Source: Planctomycetota bacterium
GTDB lineage: Bacteria > Planctomycetota > UBA1135 > GCA-002748355
Direction of reading: 5' to 3'
Assembly: GCA_002748355.1 (NCBI GenBank)
Contig: PDSF01000055.1
Location: forward strand, 1 to 46,990
DNA: 46,990 nt
The notes below the pieces were generated by a model. That model had not been told where the DNA came from, did no database searches, and saw nothing but the letters and a program-made list of their open reading frames with translations. The position numbers and the translations under genes are program-made. This document shows, in pieces, positions 9,001 through 16,261 of this stretch. Position 1 is the stretch's first letter. Each line of letters starts with the position of its first letter.

Positions 9001-9608
9001 TCGACGAGGACATGCTCGCTCCGAGCGTGGTCTATGGCTACTGGCCCTGCAACGCAGACAAGAACGACATCGTGATCTTCGATCCTGAGGATCAGGATCG
9101 GGAGTTGGGCCGTTTCTCTCTCCCTCGGCAGCCCAAGGGTAAACGGCTTTGCGTCGCCGATTTCTTTTTGCCACTGAGTGAAAAGCGACGTGACGTGATC
9201 GCCTTTTCGTTGGTGACCATGGGGCAGAAGGCCACGGATAACTGCCAGAAGCTCTTCGAGGCTGACAACTACGACGATTATCTGCACTTCTACGGGCTCT
9301 CGATCGAGGCTACCGAAGCTTTGGCAGAGTACTGGCACAAGCGCATCCGTCAGCAGCTGCATATAGCCGAAGAGGATGCTCTTGAGGTCGAGGGGCTGTT
9401 CAAGCAGAAGTATCGCGGGAGTCGTTACAGCTTTGGCTACCCGGCCTGCCCGAACTTGCAGAACCAGGTGCAGCTCTGTTCCATGCTCGGCGCCGAGCGT
9501 ATCGGGGTCAGTTTGACTGAGGACTGGCAGCTGGTGCCGGAGCAGGCCACCTCTGCCCTCATTTGCCACCACCCCGAGGCCAAGTACTTCAACGTCTCGG
9601 TGCGCTGA
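6078..9608 (+). CDS. metH: Cobalamin-dependent methionine synthase
   Basis: A 1176-residue full-length MetH. It transfers the methyl group of 5-methyltetrahydrofolate to homocysteine through cobalamin, in the cytoplasm. The homocysteine-binding barrel covers about 30-330, with zinc-ligand cysteines at Cys244 (GLNCATG) and in GGCCGT near 308-313. The pterin-binding domain follows (GERTNANGSKKF, about 355-620), then the B12 cap and B12-binding domain with GDVHDIGKN, its axial His at about 748. The SAM-dependent reactivation domain is C-terminal (GYPACP near 1120). All four modules are present, so this is not a split enzyme. GGGAGGG lies upstream of ATG 6078 inside the preceding regulator gene, which indicates translational coupling. 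It contains one GAGGATCCTC palindrome. Confidence 0.97.
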   Translation: MSDPLIPASGIPAAFQPRERVARFPILEAMSQRVLVWDGAMGTMLQEAELSDADFDGKEGCNEILVRTRPDLIAQVHRAYFESGADVVETDSFGSTSIVLAEYDLEGESLMLNRAAATIAREVADELSTPERPRFVAGSMGPTTRLVTLGHVDYSDLYSGYLEQARGLIEGGVDVLQIETCQDLLQIKCATAACKEAMRITSREVPIAVTITVETTGTMLVGSDVQAAMAMIESLPIDIIGLNCATGPDLMQEHVRFLGENSTRFVLVQPNAGLPRNVKGQTVYDLTPAELGRYQAKFVDEYGVTAIGGCCGTTPKHIAELERIAKERQPRERPRYTPPQLASIYHAVPLDQDTGPLIVGERTNANGSKKFRELLLEENWDGLVEIAKGQQREGAHVLDVCTAYVGRDETRDMRELLSRLATAVQMPIMVDSTQLDVLEASLELLGGRSVINSINLEDGEGKADAICRLARKHGAAMVALTIDEEGMAKTAEHKLEVARRIHDIVVHRHGLPSNCLLFDPLTFTIASGDEDSRDAGIQTLAGLEAIKRELPGVRTLLGLSNISFGLRPYPRRILNSVFLSEAMAKGLDAAIMNSAKIIPVHQLTDEERQVTLDLIYDRRREGYDPLFRFIEIFGDRKVTDAPAEDEMDLPVERRLEKRIIDGNKTGIEVHLDQALEKYEPLEIINRVLLEGMKVVGDLFGRGEMQLPFVLQSAETMKAAVAYLEPMMEKVDGQQKGTLVLATVRGDVHDIGKNLVDILVSNNGYKVVNLGIKQPLESILTAAQEHDASAIGMSGLLVKSTVIMKENLELMREKGWAKPVICGGAALTRGYVESDLRQAFGRREVYYGKDAFTGLHLMDEICDISAVKTLTKETPHKVVRHMTRAEKEAKLAHTVQEYVEPSVARLDELPKPPFWGARCAVGEELELRTILHYVNRRALFKFQWQYRQGKMKAAEYQELLQREVEPKYHAWVQRVLDEDMLAPSVVYGYWPCNADKNDIVIFDPEDQDRELGRFSLPRQPKGKRLCVADFFLPLSEKRRDVIAFSLVTMGQKATDNCQKLFEADNYDDYLHFYGLSIEATEALAEYWHKRIRQQLHIAEEDALEVEGLFKQKYRGSRYSFGYPACPNLQNQVQLCSMLGAERIGVSLTEDWQLVPEQATSALICHHPEAKYFNVSVR
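7790..7799. repeat. GAGGATCCTC palindrome, copy 2
   Basis: Inside metH, read as AGG-ATC-CTC (Arg-Ile-Leu). Confidence 0.9.
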
Positions 9609-9805
9609 TAGGGGCCGGGGCTGTCGCTCCGATGCCTGGCTTCTGGTCTTGCTGCTGAGCGCATGCCGGGGGCTACGGCCTTTGCCGGGCGCTTCTTCGC
9701 ACTCTGCCGCGTGTGCTTCGGGGGGATCAGTGCTTCGGGCTCGGCACATGCTCCGGCTAACCTGTGCGCTCGCCCTGACCTGCATTCTTTTGAAGGCTGC
9801 CCCAA

Positions 9806-11716
9806 ATGGATGAGCGCTACACGATCTCGGACCCCTGGCTTCTGAGCCCGCTCCCGATCTATGGCTCTCTCGCTCGCGAGGATTACGCCGCGCTGGGCTT
9901 CAAATGTGGACTGGAGGTGCACCAGCAGCTCCTGACCAAGCGCAAGCTCTTCTGTCGCTGCCCGGCTGGCCTGTACCACCGCGATGGCGAGCATGATGCC
10001 GAGGTGCTGCGCCATATGCGGCCGACCCTCTCCGAGATGGGGGAATACGACGGCACGGCCTTGATGGAATTCAAGACTCGCAAGCAGATCATCTACCTGC
10101 TGCGCAACGAAACCGTTTGCACCTATGAAATGGACGACGCGCCGCCCTTTGAGATCGACGATGTCGCTCTCGACCGTTCGATCGGGGTCGCGATGATGCT
10201 CGGCTGCAATATCGTCGGCGAGGTGCACATCACCCGAAAACAGTATCTCGACGGCAGTATTCCCACCGGCTTCCAGCGCACTGCGATTATCGGCACCGAC
10301 GGGGATATTCCCTATCGCGACGGGATGGTGCACATCCGTCAGATCAGCATCGAAGAAGACAGTTGTCGTGAGGTTAGCGATGAGGGGCACTGGCGGGTCT
10401 ACCGCACCGACCGTCTGGGCATGCCGCTGATCGAGACCGTGACCGACCCCGATATGAAGACGCCCGAAGAGGCGATGGAGGTCGGGCAGATGATCCGCTG
10501 GCTCTCGCGTGCGAGTGGCCTGGTCCGAACCGGCAGCGGCACCGGGCGACAAGACGTCAACGTCTCGGTCACCGGCGGGACGCGCATTGAGATCAAGGGT
10601 GTCCCGAGTCTGCGCATGGTGCCGCGCCTGACCCATAACGAGGCGCTGCGCCAACGCAGCCTGGTTGGTATCCAGGGCGAGCTGGCCAAGCGCGGGGTCA
10701 CACCCGAGAGCATCGAGGGCAAGGGCTACGACGTAACGCAGTTCGTGCGCAATACCACCTGCAGCTTCCTCGCAAAGGCTCTGGAGAAGGATGCTGTGGT
10801 CCAGGCGATTCCGCTGCCGGGTTTCCAGCGCCTGCTCGAGACCGAGACCCAGCCGCGCACGACCTTCCTCAAGGAGTTCAGCGATCGCATCCGGGTCATT
10901 GCCTGCATCGACGAGCAGCCCAACCTCCTGCTCTCCACCCAGGACGTGCCGACCCTGTCGAGCCACGAGTGGCGCCGGGTGATCCGTGCCTGCGAATGCG
11001 AGGAAGACGTGCCGGTCATCGTTGTCTGGGGCAGCAAAGAGGATACGGACACGGCGATTCAGGAGATTGCCATCCGCGCTCGCGAAGCCTGCGCGGGGAT
11101 TCCCAACGAGACGCGCCAGGCTTTGGATGATGGCACCACGGGTTTTGAGCGGATCCTCCCTGGTGCTGACCGCATGTATCCGGACACCGACCTGCCGCCG
11201 ATTGCTCTGAGTGATGAGCGTGTCGACAAGATTCGCGAGAGTCTGCCGATACCGCCATGGGAGCGGGTGGCCCGTTGTCGCGAGCTTGGCGTGAACGAGA
11301 ACCTGACCCAGCGCTTCGCCCGCAGCCGGGCCTGGTGGCTCTTTGAGGCGCTGCTTGGCGATCTCAAGGAAGGGAAGGTCAGCCCCAATCAGTTGGCGTC
11401 GCTGCTCTTGGATCGCCACTGTGCTCGCCCGCCTCGGGTCGAAGAACTCGAGTGGTGGCAGGCGCGGCTTGCTGAGGTGCAGTCGGGCGAGATCCTGCTC
11501 GAAGCTCTCTGGAGCCATCGCCAAGAGCCGCTGCCGCGGCGGGAAACCGAAGTTGCCGAGAAGTGGTTCCGCTCCAAGGTTGCGGAGCAGCCGGAGGACT
11601 TCGTCCGGCATGAGGACAAGCGGGAGCACGCTCTCTTGGGCGCGGTGATGCCCTCGCTACGCGGGCGGGTGCCCGGCAAAACCGTTCGGGCCTGGGTGAA
11701 GGAGGTGCTCTCATGA
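9806..11716 (+). CDS. gatE: Glu-tRNA(Gln) amidotransferase subunit E
   Basis: A 636-residue GatE. With GatD it would convert Glu-tRNA(Gln) to Gln-tRNA(Gln) in the cytoplasm; this subunit recognises the tRNA and activates the glutamyl group. The cradle domain shows KCGLEVHQQLLTKRKLFCRC (about 32-51), DGSIPTGFQRTAIIG, and GSGTGRQDVNVSVTGG followed by RIEIKG. GatE differs from GatB by an AspRS-like GAD insertion, which fits the extra segment after PRTTFLKEFSDRIRVIA (about 350-450). ERILPGADRMYPDTDLPPI precedes the C-terminal helical and YqeY-like tail. The gene overlaps gatD by four bases (ATGA). The family is generally described as archaeal, yet the surroundings are bacterial. GatB as an alternative is unlikely given the insert and the adjacent GatD. 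Confidence 0.93.
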   Translation: MDERYTISDPWLLSPLPIYGSLAREDYAALGFKCGLEVHQQLLTKRKLFCRCPAGLYHRDGEHDAEVLRHMRPTLSEMGEYDGTALMEFKTRKQIIYLLRNETVCTYEMDDAPPFEIDDVALDRSIGVAMMLGCNIVGEVHITRKQYLDGSIPTGFQRTAIIGTDGDIPYRDGMVHIRQISIEEDSCREVSDEGHWRVYRTDRLGMPLIETVTDPDMKTPEEAMEVGQMIRWLSRASGLVRTGSGTGRQDVNVSVTGGTRIEIKGVPSLRMVPRLTHNEALRQRSLVGIQGELAKRGVTPESIEGKGYDVTQFVRNTTCSFLAKALEKDAVVQAIPLPGFQRLLETETQPRTTFLKEFSDRIRVIACIDEQPNLLLSTQDVPTLSSHEWRRVIRACECEEDVPVIVVWGSKEDTDTAIQEIAIRAREACAGIPNETRQALDDGTTGFERILPGADRMYPDTDLPPIALSDERVDKIRESLPIPPWERVARCRELGVNENLTQRFARSRAWWLFEALLGDLKEGKVSPNQLASLLLDRHCARPPRVEELEWWQARLAEVQSGEILLEALWSHRQEPLPRRETEVAEKWFRSKVAEQPEDFVRHEDKREHALLGAVMPSLRGRVPGKTVRAWVKEVLS

Positions 11717-13110
11717 GCGGCGCCGTGAATCAGGAGGACTTCAAAGGCTATCGCAGCCCGACGCTGGATCTCCTCGTCCGAGAGAAAGCTCCCGTATGGA
11801 GTGAAGTCACGCTCAAGACCTCGCGGGGCGACTTCAGCGGGGTCATTCTCCCGCGCAGTGAAACGGCCGATGCCGAGCACATCTCGCTCAAGCTGGCGAC
11901 GGGATACAACATCGGCATCCGCCACGACACGGTCGAGTCGATCCTGGTCGAAGGCCGCAAGGTGGCCAACTACCAGATCCCCGAAAAGGAGTTCCCCTTC
12001 GACCCGAAGAAGCCGCGGGTCAAGCTCTTCGGCACCGGTGGCACCATTGCCAGTCGTCTCGACTACCGCACCGGCGCGGTGATCCCGGCCTTCAGCCCAG
12101 GCGAGCTCTATGGCTCGGTGCCGGAGCTCGCAGATATCTGCAACATGGAGACCGAGAAGCTCTACGGCGTGTTCAGTGAGAACATGGGGCCGGAGCAGTG
12201 GATGGGCACGGCCAGGGCCATCGCCGCCGAGATCGAAAAGGGCGTGGCCGGCATCGTCGTCGGGCATGGCACCGACACCATGCACCACACCGCCGCGGCG
12301 CTGACCTTCATGGTGCAGGACTCACCGGTGCCGATCGTGATGGTCGGTAGCCAGCGCTCCAGTGACCGGCCGAGTTCGGACGCGGCGATCAACTTGATCA
12401 ATGCGACGCGTACCGCCGCTACCAGCGACATTGCCGAGACTATGGTTTGCATGTTCGGGCCGACCAGCGACAAGTATGGCTTGCTGCATCGCGGCACCCG
12501 CGTGCGCAAGATGCACTCGTCGTATCGCTCGACCTTCCGCACGCTCAGCGATATCCCACTCGGCAAGATCGACATGAACGGGGTGACGCCGTTCCGCAGC
12601 GATTACAACAAGCGTCGCGATGACAATCAGGTCAAGCTCAACGCCGTTTTCGATGATCGCGTCGCCATTGTTTACTACTACCCGGCGATGAAGCCGGACG
12701 TGATCGAGTCGCTGGTGGATAACGGCTACAAGGGCATCGTGATCGCCGGCACCGGGCTTGGACATGTCAACAAGCCGCTGTATCCGGCGCTGGATCGCGC
12801 GCGCGAAGCGGGCGTCCACGTCTACATGACCGTGCAGACGCTCTGGGGCTACGTGCAGATGTACGTCTACGAGACCGGGCGCATGATTATGGAGAAGGGC
12901 GTGGTCCCGGCCGCGAACATGCTGCCCGAGGTCGCGTATGTGAAGTTGGGTTGGGCGCTTGGCCAAAGCCATGATCCAGAAGAGGTCAAGCGCATCATGC
13001 TGACCCCGATCTGCGGCGAAACGACCGAGCGCGAGCCGCATAACGGCTACCTGCTCTTCCAGGGCGGCATCCCGGAAGTGGACGAGTTTATATCCTCGCA
13101 CTGGAAGTAG
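11713..13110 (+). CDS. gatD: Glu-tRNA(Gln) amidotransferase subunit D
   Basis: A 465-residue GatD, the asparaginase-like subunit that releases ammonia from Gln or Asn and passes it to GatE. The N-terminal 90 residues form the GatD-specific beta-barrel (FSGVILPR, then LKLATGYNIGI), which ordinary asparaginases lack. The asparaginase domain has GTGGTIAS (catalytic Thr at 111), GHGTDTMHHTAA (Thr187, Asp188) and TRVRKMHSS (Lys266). The full Thr/Thr/Asp/Lys set is therefore intact. Start ATG 11713 overlaps the gatE stop, so the two subunits are translationally coupled. Both length and domain order match archaeal GatD, and a type I or II L-asparaginase would lack the N-terminal barrel. Confidence 0.95.
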   Translation: MSGAVNQEDFKGYRSPTLDLLVREKAPVWSEVTLKTSRGDFSGVILPRSETADAEHISLKLATGYNIGIRHDTVESILVEGRKVANYQIPEKEFPFDPKKPRVKLFGTGGTIASRLDYRTGAVIPAFSPGELYGSVPELADICNMETEKLYGVFSENMGPEQWMGTARAIAAEIEKGVAGIVVGHGTDTMHHTAAALTFMVQDSPVPIVMVGSQRSSDRPSSDAAINLINATRTAATSDIAETMVCMFGPTSDKYGLLHRGTRVRKMHSSYRSTFRTLSDIPLGKIDMNGVTPFRSDYNKRRDDNQVKLNAVFDDRVAIVYYYPAMKPDVIESLVDNGYKGIVIAGTGLGHVNKPLYPALDRAREAGVHVYMTVQTLWGYVQMYVYETGRMIMEKGVVPAANMLPEVAYVKLGWALGQSHDPEEVKRIMLTPICGETTEREPHNGYLLFQGGIPEVDEFISSHWK

Positions 13111-13192
13111 GGGGCGCGGAAGCGGCATGGGGGCGGCGTAATCCCTTTCGTGGGCTCTTGCGCCACCCCAGCGCCGGCTCCAGTCTCTGCGT

Positions 13193-13882
13193 ATGGACTC
13201 CCCTCGCAGCCCTGCCCCAGGAAGCGAAAGCTCCCCGGTCTATACCATCGCCCCGGCTACCCAGCTGCTCTGGTTGCTGGGGGGGCTGATGTCTGCGGCG
13301 CTGCTTGTCACCGTCCTTGCCTTCACCGATTTTCAGCTGCTCGCACCCCTACCCGAATACCCCTTTGAAGCGGGAGCCGCGACTTGGGTTCTTGGCAGCC
13401 TCTTGCTGCTACGGGCCCTGATCTGGCCTCTGCTGTCCTATCGGGCCTGGCGCTTCGGGCTGCGGCCCCACGATGTTTGGCTGCGCCATGGCGTGCTCTG
13501 GCGGACGCGGCGTTCGGTGCCGCGGGTGCGTATCCAGCACGTCGATGTTGAAAGTGGGCCGCTTGAGCGCTTGTTCGGCCTGGCGACCCTCGTGGTGTAC
13601 ACGGCCGGCACCGGCGACGCCGACGCTCGTATCCCCGGCCTCAAGATCGGTAGCGCCGAGTGGCTGCGCGAGGAGCTGCTGCCGCGCCGTATGAGTGGGC
13701 CGCCGCCTTTGCCGCAGGGGGCTTTGCCTGTGCCGAGGCTTGGGAGTTCGCGCGAGTGGCTCTATGAGCATGCACGCGGGCCTAGCTCACCTTGCCGGTT
13801 TTCGGGTGCCTCGCCTTCGGAGTCTTCCTTCGATCCCTCTGGGGCAGAGGATGCCTCCGGCCCTGCCGCTTTGGAGCAATAG
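13193..13882 (+). CDS. PH-domain membrane protein, YdbS-like
   Basis: A 229-residue protein with two hydrophobic helices (about 20-50 and 62-85), then a bacterial PH (bPH2/DUF304) domain: WLRHGVLWRTRRSVPRVRIQ and then RLFGLATLVVYTAG. YdbS-type proteins are about 160 residues; this one carries about 60 extra C-terminal residues that are Pro/Ser/Gly-rich and probably disordered. It is followed eight bases later by a YdbT-like gene, the usual YdbS-YdbT pairing. The pair is membrane-located and of uncertain function; Bacillus members have been linked to resistance to sublancin-like bacteriocins. No clear ribosome binding site is seen before ATG 13193. Confidence 0.8.
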   Translation: MDSPRSPAPGSESSPVYTIAPATQLLWLLGGLMSAALLVTVLAFTDFQLLAPLPEYPFEAGAATWVLGSLLLLRALIWPLLSYRAWRFGLRPHDVWLRHGVLWRTRRSVPRVRIQHVDVESGPLERLFGLATLVVYTAGTGDADARIPGLKIGSAEWLREELLPRRMSGPPPLPQGALPVPRLGSSREWLYEHARGPSSPCRFSGASPSESSFDPSGAEDASGPAALEQ

Positions 13883-13890
13883 GGCCAGGT

Positions 13891-15405
13891 ATGAGAGCGT
13901 CGCTCCAGGGCCTGCCGCCGGTGAACGAGCTGCACTCGCTGCATCCCTTCACCCTGATCTTCGATGCGCTCGCCGCGATGAGGGTCCTCGCGGTACCGAC
14001 GCTCTTACTCTTCACCTTCAGCAGCGGCTCCTTCCGCTCCTTCGTTCCCCTGGTCATTGCCGCGGGTCTACAGATCATCATTGGCTCGATGCGCTTTGCC
14101 TCGATGCGTTATGGCATCCACGGCTCACAGCTGGTGATCCAGGAGGGCATTTTGAGTCGCCGCGTGCGAACGATCCCGATCCGCACGATCCAGAACATCT
14201 TTCTGAAGAGGAACCTCCTTCATCGCATCCTTGGCGTTTGTGAACTCCGAGTCGAGACCGCGGGGGGCGGCAAGGCTGAGGCTCGGCTCTCTGTCGTGGC
14301 CGAAGAGGATGCTCAAAGTTTGCGCAGGGGGATTCTGGCGCGGGCGGAGGCTGGCGGCGCGTTGGCTGGCTCTGCCGACTTGGGTACGGCAAAGGAGCCT
14401 GAGCCGACACTGCTGCGGCGCTCGGGCCTGGGCGAACTCTTCCTCGCTGGCGCCACGGCCAATCGTGCGGGTGCGCTCGTTCTGGTGCTCTTGGGCCTCT
14501 TGGAGTTCGCCGACGAGTTCGGGGACAAGATGAAGCTGTGGCTGGAGATTGCGGCGGACTATGTGCTCGGCCAGCTCGGTGACGATCCTGTGGTGCTGGC
14601 GGCTTTCGCCCTGCTGCTGCTGATCCTCCTTGGTTGGATCGTGGCGATCTTCTTGACCCTGCTGCGCTACTACGGATTCGAGCTGCGGCGCACGCCCGAT
14701 GGGCGTGGTCTGCATCGGCGCCAGGGGCTCTTCACCCAGTTCGAGGGGGTGCTGCCGCGGGAGCGCATCCAGGTGCTGCGGGTCGAGGCGAATCCTCCGC
14801 AGCGCTTGCTGAGCTGCGCCATCGTCCGCGCCGAAACCGCGGGTTCGGTGCAGGAGAAGGAATCTGCTGGGTCGACGACGCTGTGTCCGCTGCTGTGGCA
14901 ACGAGAGCTGGGCTCTTTTTGCCGTGCCATCTTCGAAGACCTCGACTTCTCGGCCATCGAGCTGCAGCCGGTGCACCGGGCGGCACTGCGGCGTGGCTTC
15001 GTTCGCTTTCTTTTGGGGCTGGGGCTCTTGGCGATCTTGCTGAGTCAGATTTTTGAGCTGCAGCCTTGGTGGCTGCTCGGAGCCGCGCTTCTCGCCTCGG
15101 GGCCACTCGCCTTGCTGCGCTACTGGGCCATGGGCTGGGCGCTCGAAGGCGGCTTTTTGATCAGCCGCGGTGGCATTTGGAATCGCAAGCACTGGGTCGT
15201 GCCGGTCTCCCGGGTGCAGACCCTCAGTATCGTGCAGAGCCCTACGCAGCGGGTGCTGCGGATCGCTACCCTGAGGGTCGACACCGCGGGGGCGCTACGT
15301 TTTCAGAGTGCGAGGATCCTCGACCTACCCCTGTCCACTGCGCGGCGGCTCTATGAGGAGCTGGCGCGGGGAGCGGCCCTTGGTGCAGCACATGACGGAC
15401 TTTGA
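13891..15405 (+). CDS. PH-domain membrane protein, YdbT-like
   Basis: A 504-residue polytopic membrane protein with three bPH2 repeats. The first (SQLVIQEGILSRRVRTIPI with IQNI, then LRVETAGGG) begins near 80. The second follows RYYGFELRRTPDGRGLHRRQ (about 265-350) and the third follows GGFLISRGGIWNRKH, with the ending LRVDTAGA (about 420-490). Hydrophobic helix pairs separate the repeats, as in YdbT. I take ATG 13891 because the frame upstream overlaps the YdbS-like gene and codes low-complexity residues. It probably works with the preceding protein. It contains a GAGGATCCTC palindrome near its 3' end and converges on a small reverse-strand gene 28 bases away. Confidence 0.85.
   Translation: MRASLQGLPPVNELHSLHPFTLIFDALAAMRVLAVPTLLLFTFSSGSFRSFVPLVIAAGLQIIIGSMRFASMRYGIHGSQLVIQEGILSRRVRTIPIRTIQNIFLKRNLLHRILGVCELRVETAGGGKAEARLSVVAEEDAQSLRRGILARAEAGGALAGSADLGTAKEPEPTLLRRSGLGELFLAGATANRAGALVLVLLGLLEFADEFGDKMKLWLEIAADYVLGQLGDDPVVLAAFALLLLILLGWIVAIFLTLLRYYGFELRRTPDGRGLHRRQGLFTQFEGVLPRERIQVLRVEANPPQRLLSCAIVRAETAGSVQEKESAGSTTLCPLLWQRELGSFCRAIFEDLDFSAIELQPVHRAALRRGFVRFLLGLGLLAILLSQIFELQPWWLLGAALLASGPLALLRYWAMGWALEGGFLISRGGIWNRKHWVVPVSRVQTLSIVQSPTQRVLRIATLRVDTAGALRFQSARILDLPLSTARRLYEELARGAALGAAHDGL
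15312..15321. repeat. GAGGATCCTC palindrome, copy 3
   Basis: Inside the YdbT-like gene, read as AGG-ATC-CTC (Arg-Ile-Leu) in SARILDL. Confidence 0.9.
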
Positions 15406-15433
15406 CCTGCTCGGGCCTTCTGGGCCCGGGCCC

Positions 15434-15703
15434 TCAAACCAGGGAGCGCCGGTCGGCTTCTTGGCCGCGTGCGGCCAGGAGTTCAAGGCGTCCGGCCCGC
15501 TCCACGATCCGGCCTTGGATACGATCCGAGACTCGGAGCAAGAAGGGGTTGAGGCCGGGAACGTGAGGCAGGTAGGCGAAGACGACTTCCTCGTGGCCAG
15601 GGCGGATGAAGCAGGCGACCTGGCGGTCGCGGCTCATCTCGATGCAGAGGAGTTCGCTGAAGTCCGCGGAAGCACTCATGCTGCTGGCATCGGTCCAGGG
15701 CAA
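15434..15703 (-). CDS. Small hypothetical protein on reverse strand
   Basis: An 89-residue frame, family not recognised. It is preferred over the overlapping forward frame for two reasons. Its codons mostly end in G or C (CGC, GTC, CTC, GCC), and its protein looks natural (ELLCIEMSRDRQVACFIRPG, then EEVVFAYLPHVPGLNPF). The forward translation of the same DNA is rich in His, Asp, Ala and Glu, as antisense shadows in this window are. No signal peptide or membrane helix is seen. It sits between two forward genes, converging with the YdbT-like gene and starting only 18 bases from the next forward start, so promoters must overlap. It could be a small regulatory or binding protein. Confidence 0.6.
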   Translation of the reverse strand: MPWTDASSMSASADFSELLCIEMSRDRQVACFIRPGHEEVVFAYLPHVPGLNPFLLRVSDRIQGRIVERAGRLELLAARGQEADRRSLV

Positions 15704-15721
15704 CGGGGTTCTGCAGCGTGC

Positions 15722-16252
15722 TTGCTGCGTGCCTTGCTACTGCTGCTTCCGCTACTGGCCGGCTGCACCGGCTACCAGGCGATTACCGGCGGTGGAGCCT
15801 ATCGCTCCTCGCAGCTGAGTCCGGATGAACTCATCTGGCGTCTGCGCGAAGATGGGATTCGGTCGGTGATTTGCCTGCGGGGGGATCGCCCGGGCCATAG
15901 GTGGTGGGAGAGGGAGGTCGAGATCTGCGCCGAGCGGGGCGTCGCCCACTACAGCTTGGGCTGGAGTGCCTTCGGGATCGGTGACGATCGCATCATCGCC
16001 TACCTGCGCTTGCTCGACTCGACGCCACGGCCATTGCTCATCCACTGCCAGGCCGGCCGCGATCGGACTGGCTTGGCTGCGGCTATTTACCGGCACCATG
16101 TGCTCGGGCACGCGGCCGAGGATGCCGAGGACGAACTGGCCTTCTTGCCGTATGGGCATGTCCCGCTCTTTGGCTATGAGGCGATGGACCAGGCCTTCGA
16201 GCGATACCTTGCCAACTATGATCGCTTTGTAGTGGCTGCGCGGGGGCGTTAA
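15722..16252 (+). CDS. Dual-specificity-phosphatase-like lipoprotein
   Basis: About 176 residues. A hydrophobic N-terminus ends in LLAGC, a lipobox, so the protein is probably an outer-surface or periplasmic lipoprotein. LIHCQAGRDRTGLAAA near 105-120 carries the HCxxGxxR(T) catalytic loop of cysteine-dependent tyrosine or dual-specificity phosphatases, with Cys and Arg intact. Upstream residues IRSVICLRGDR resemble the fold's first strand region, as in the bacterial DSP-like and PFA-DSP groups. The open frame extends back to 15308, but that part overlaps the reverse-strand gene and looks non-coding. TTG 15722 is the only plausible start directly before the signal peptide, so the start is uncertain. 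The substrate may be a phosphoprotein, inositol phosphate or other phosphoester. Confidence 0.75.
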   Translation: MLRALLLLLPLLAGCTGYQAITGGGAYRSSQLSPDELIWRLREDGIRSVICLRGDRPGHRWWEREVEICAERGVAHYSLGWSAFGIGDDRIIAYLRLLDSTPRPLLIHCQAGRDRTGLAAAIYRHHVLGHAAEDAEDELAFLPYGHVPLFGYEAMDQAFERYLANYDRFVVAARGR

Positions 16253-16261
16253 GACAAAGGG

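Noticed and set aside
9609..9805. RNA gene or small ORF between metH and gatE
   Set aside because: No tRNA-like fold, no terminator, and no frame with a credible start was found in these 197 bases.
9437..11629. 730-codon open frame on the reverse strand opposite metH/gatE
   Set aside because: It mirrors gatE codons, is rich in His/Leu/Asp/Ala with no domain, and gatE on the other strand is certain. The long antisense frame is a high-GC artefact.
15308..15721. N-terminal extension of the phosphatase-like lipoprotein
   Set aside because: The extension looks non-coding, overlaps two other genes, and would bury the lipobox signal.
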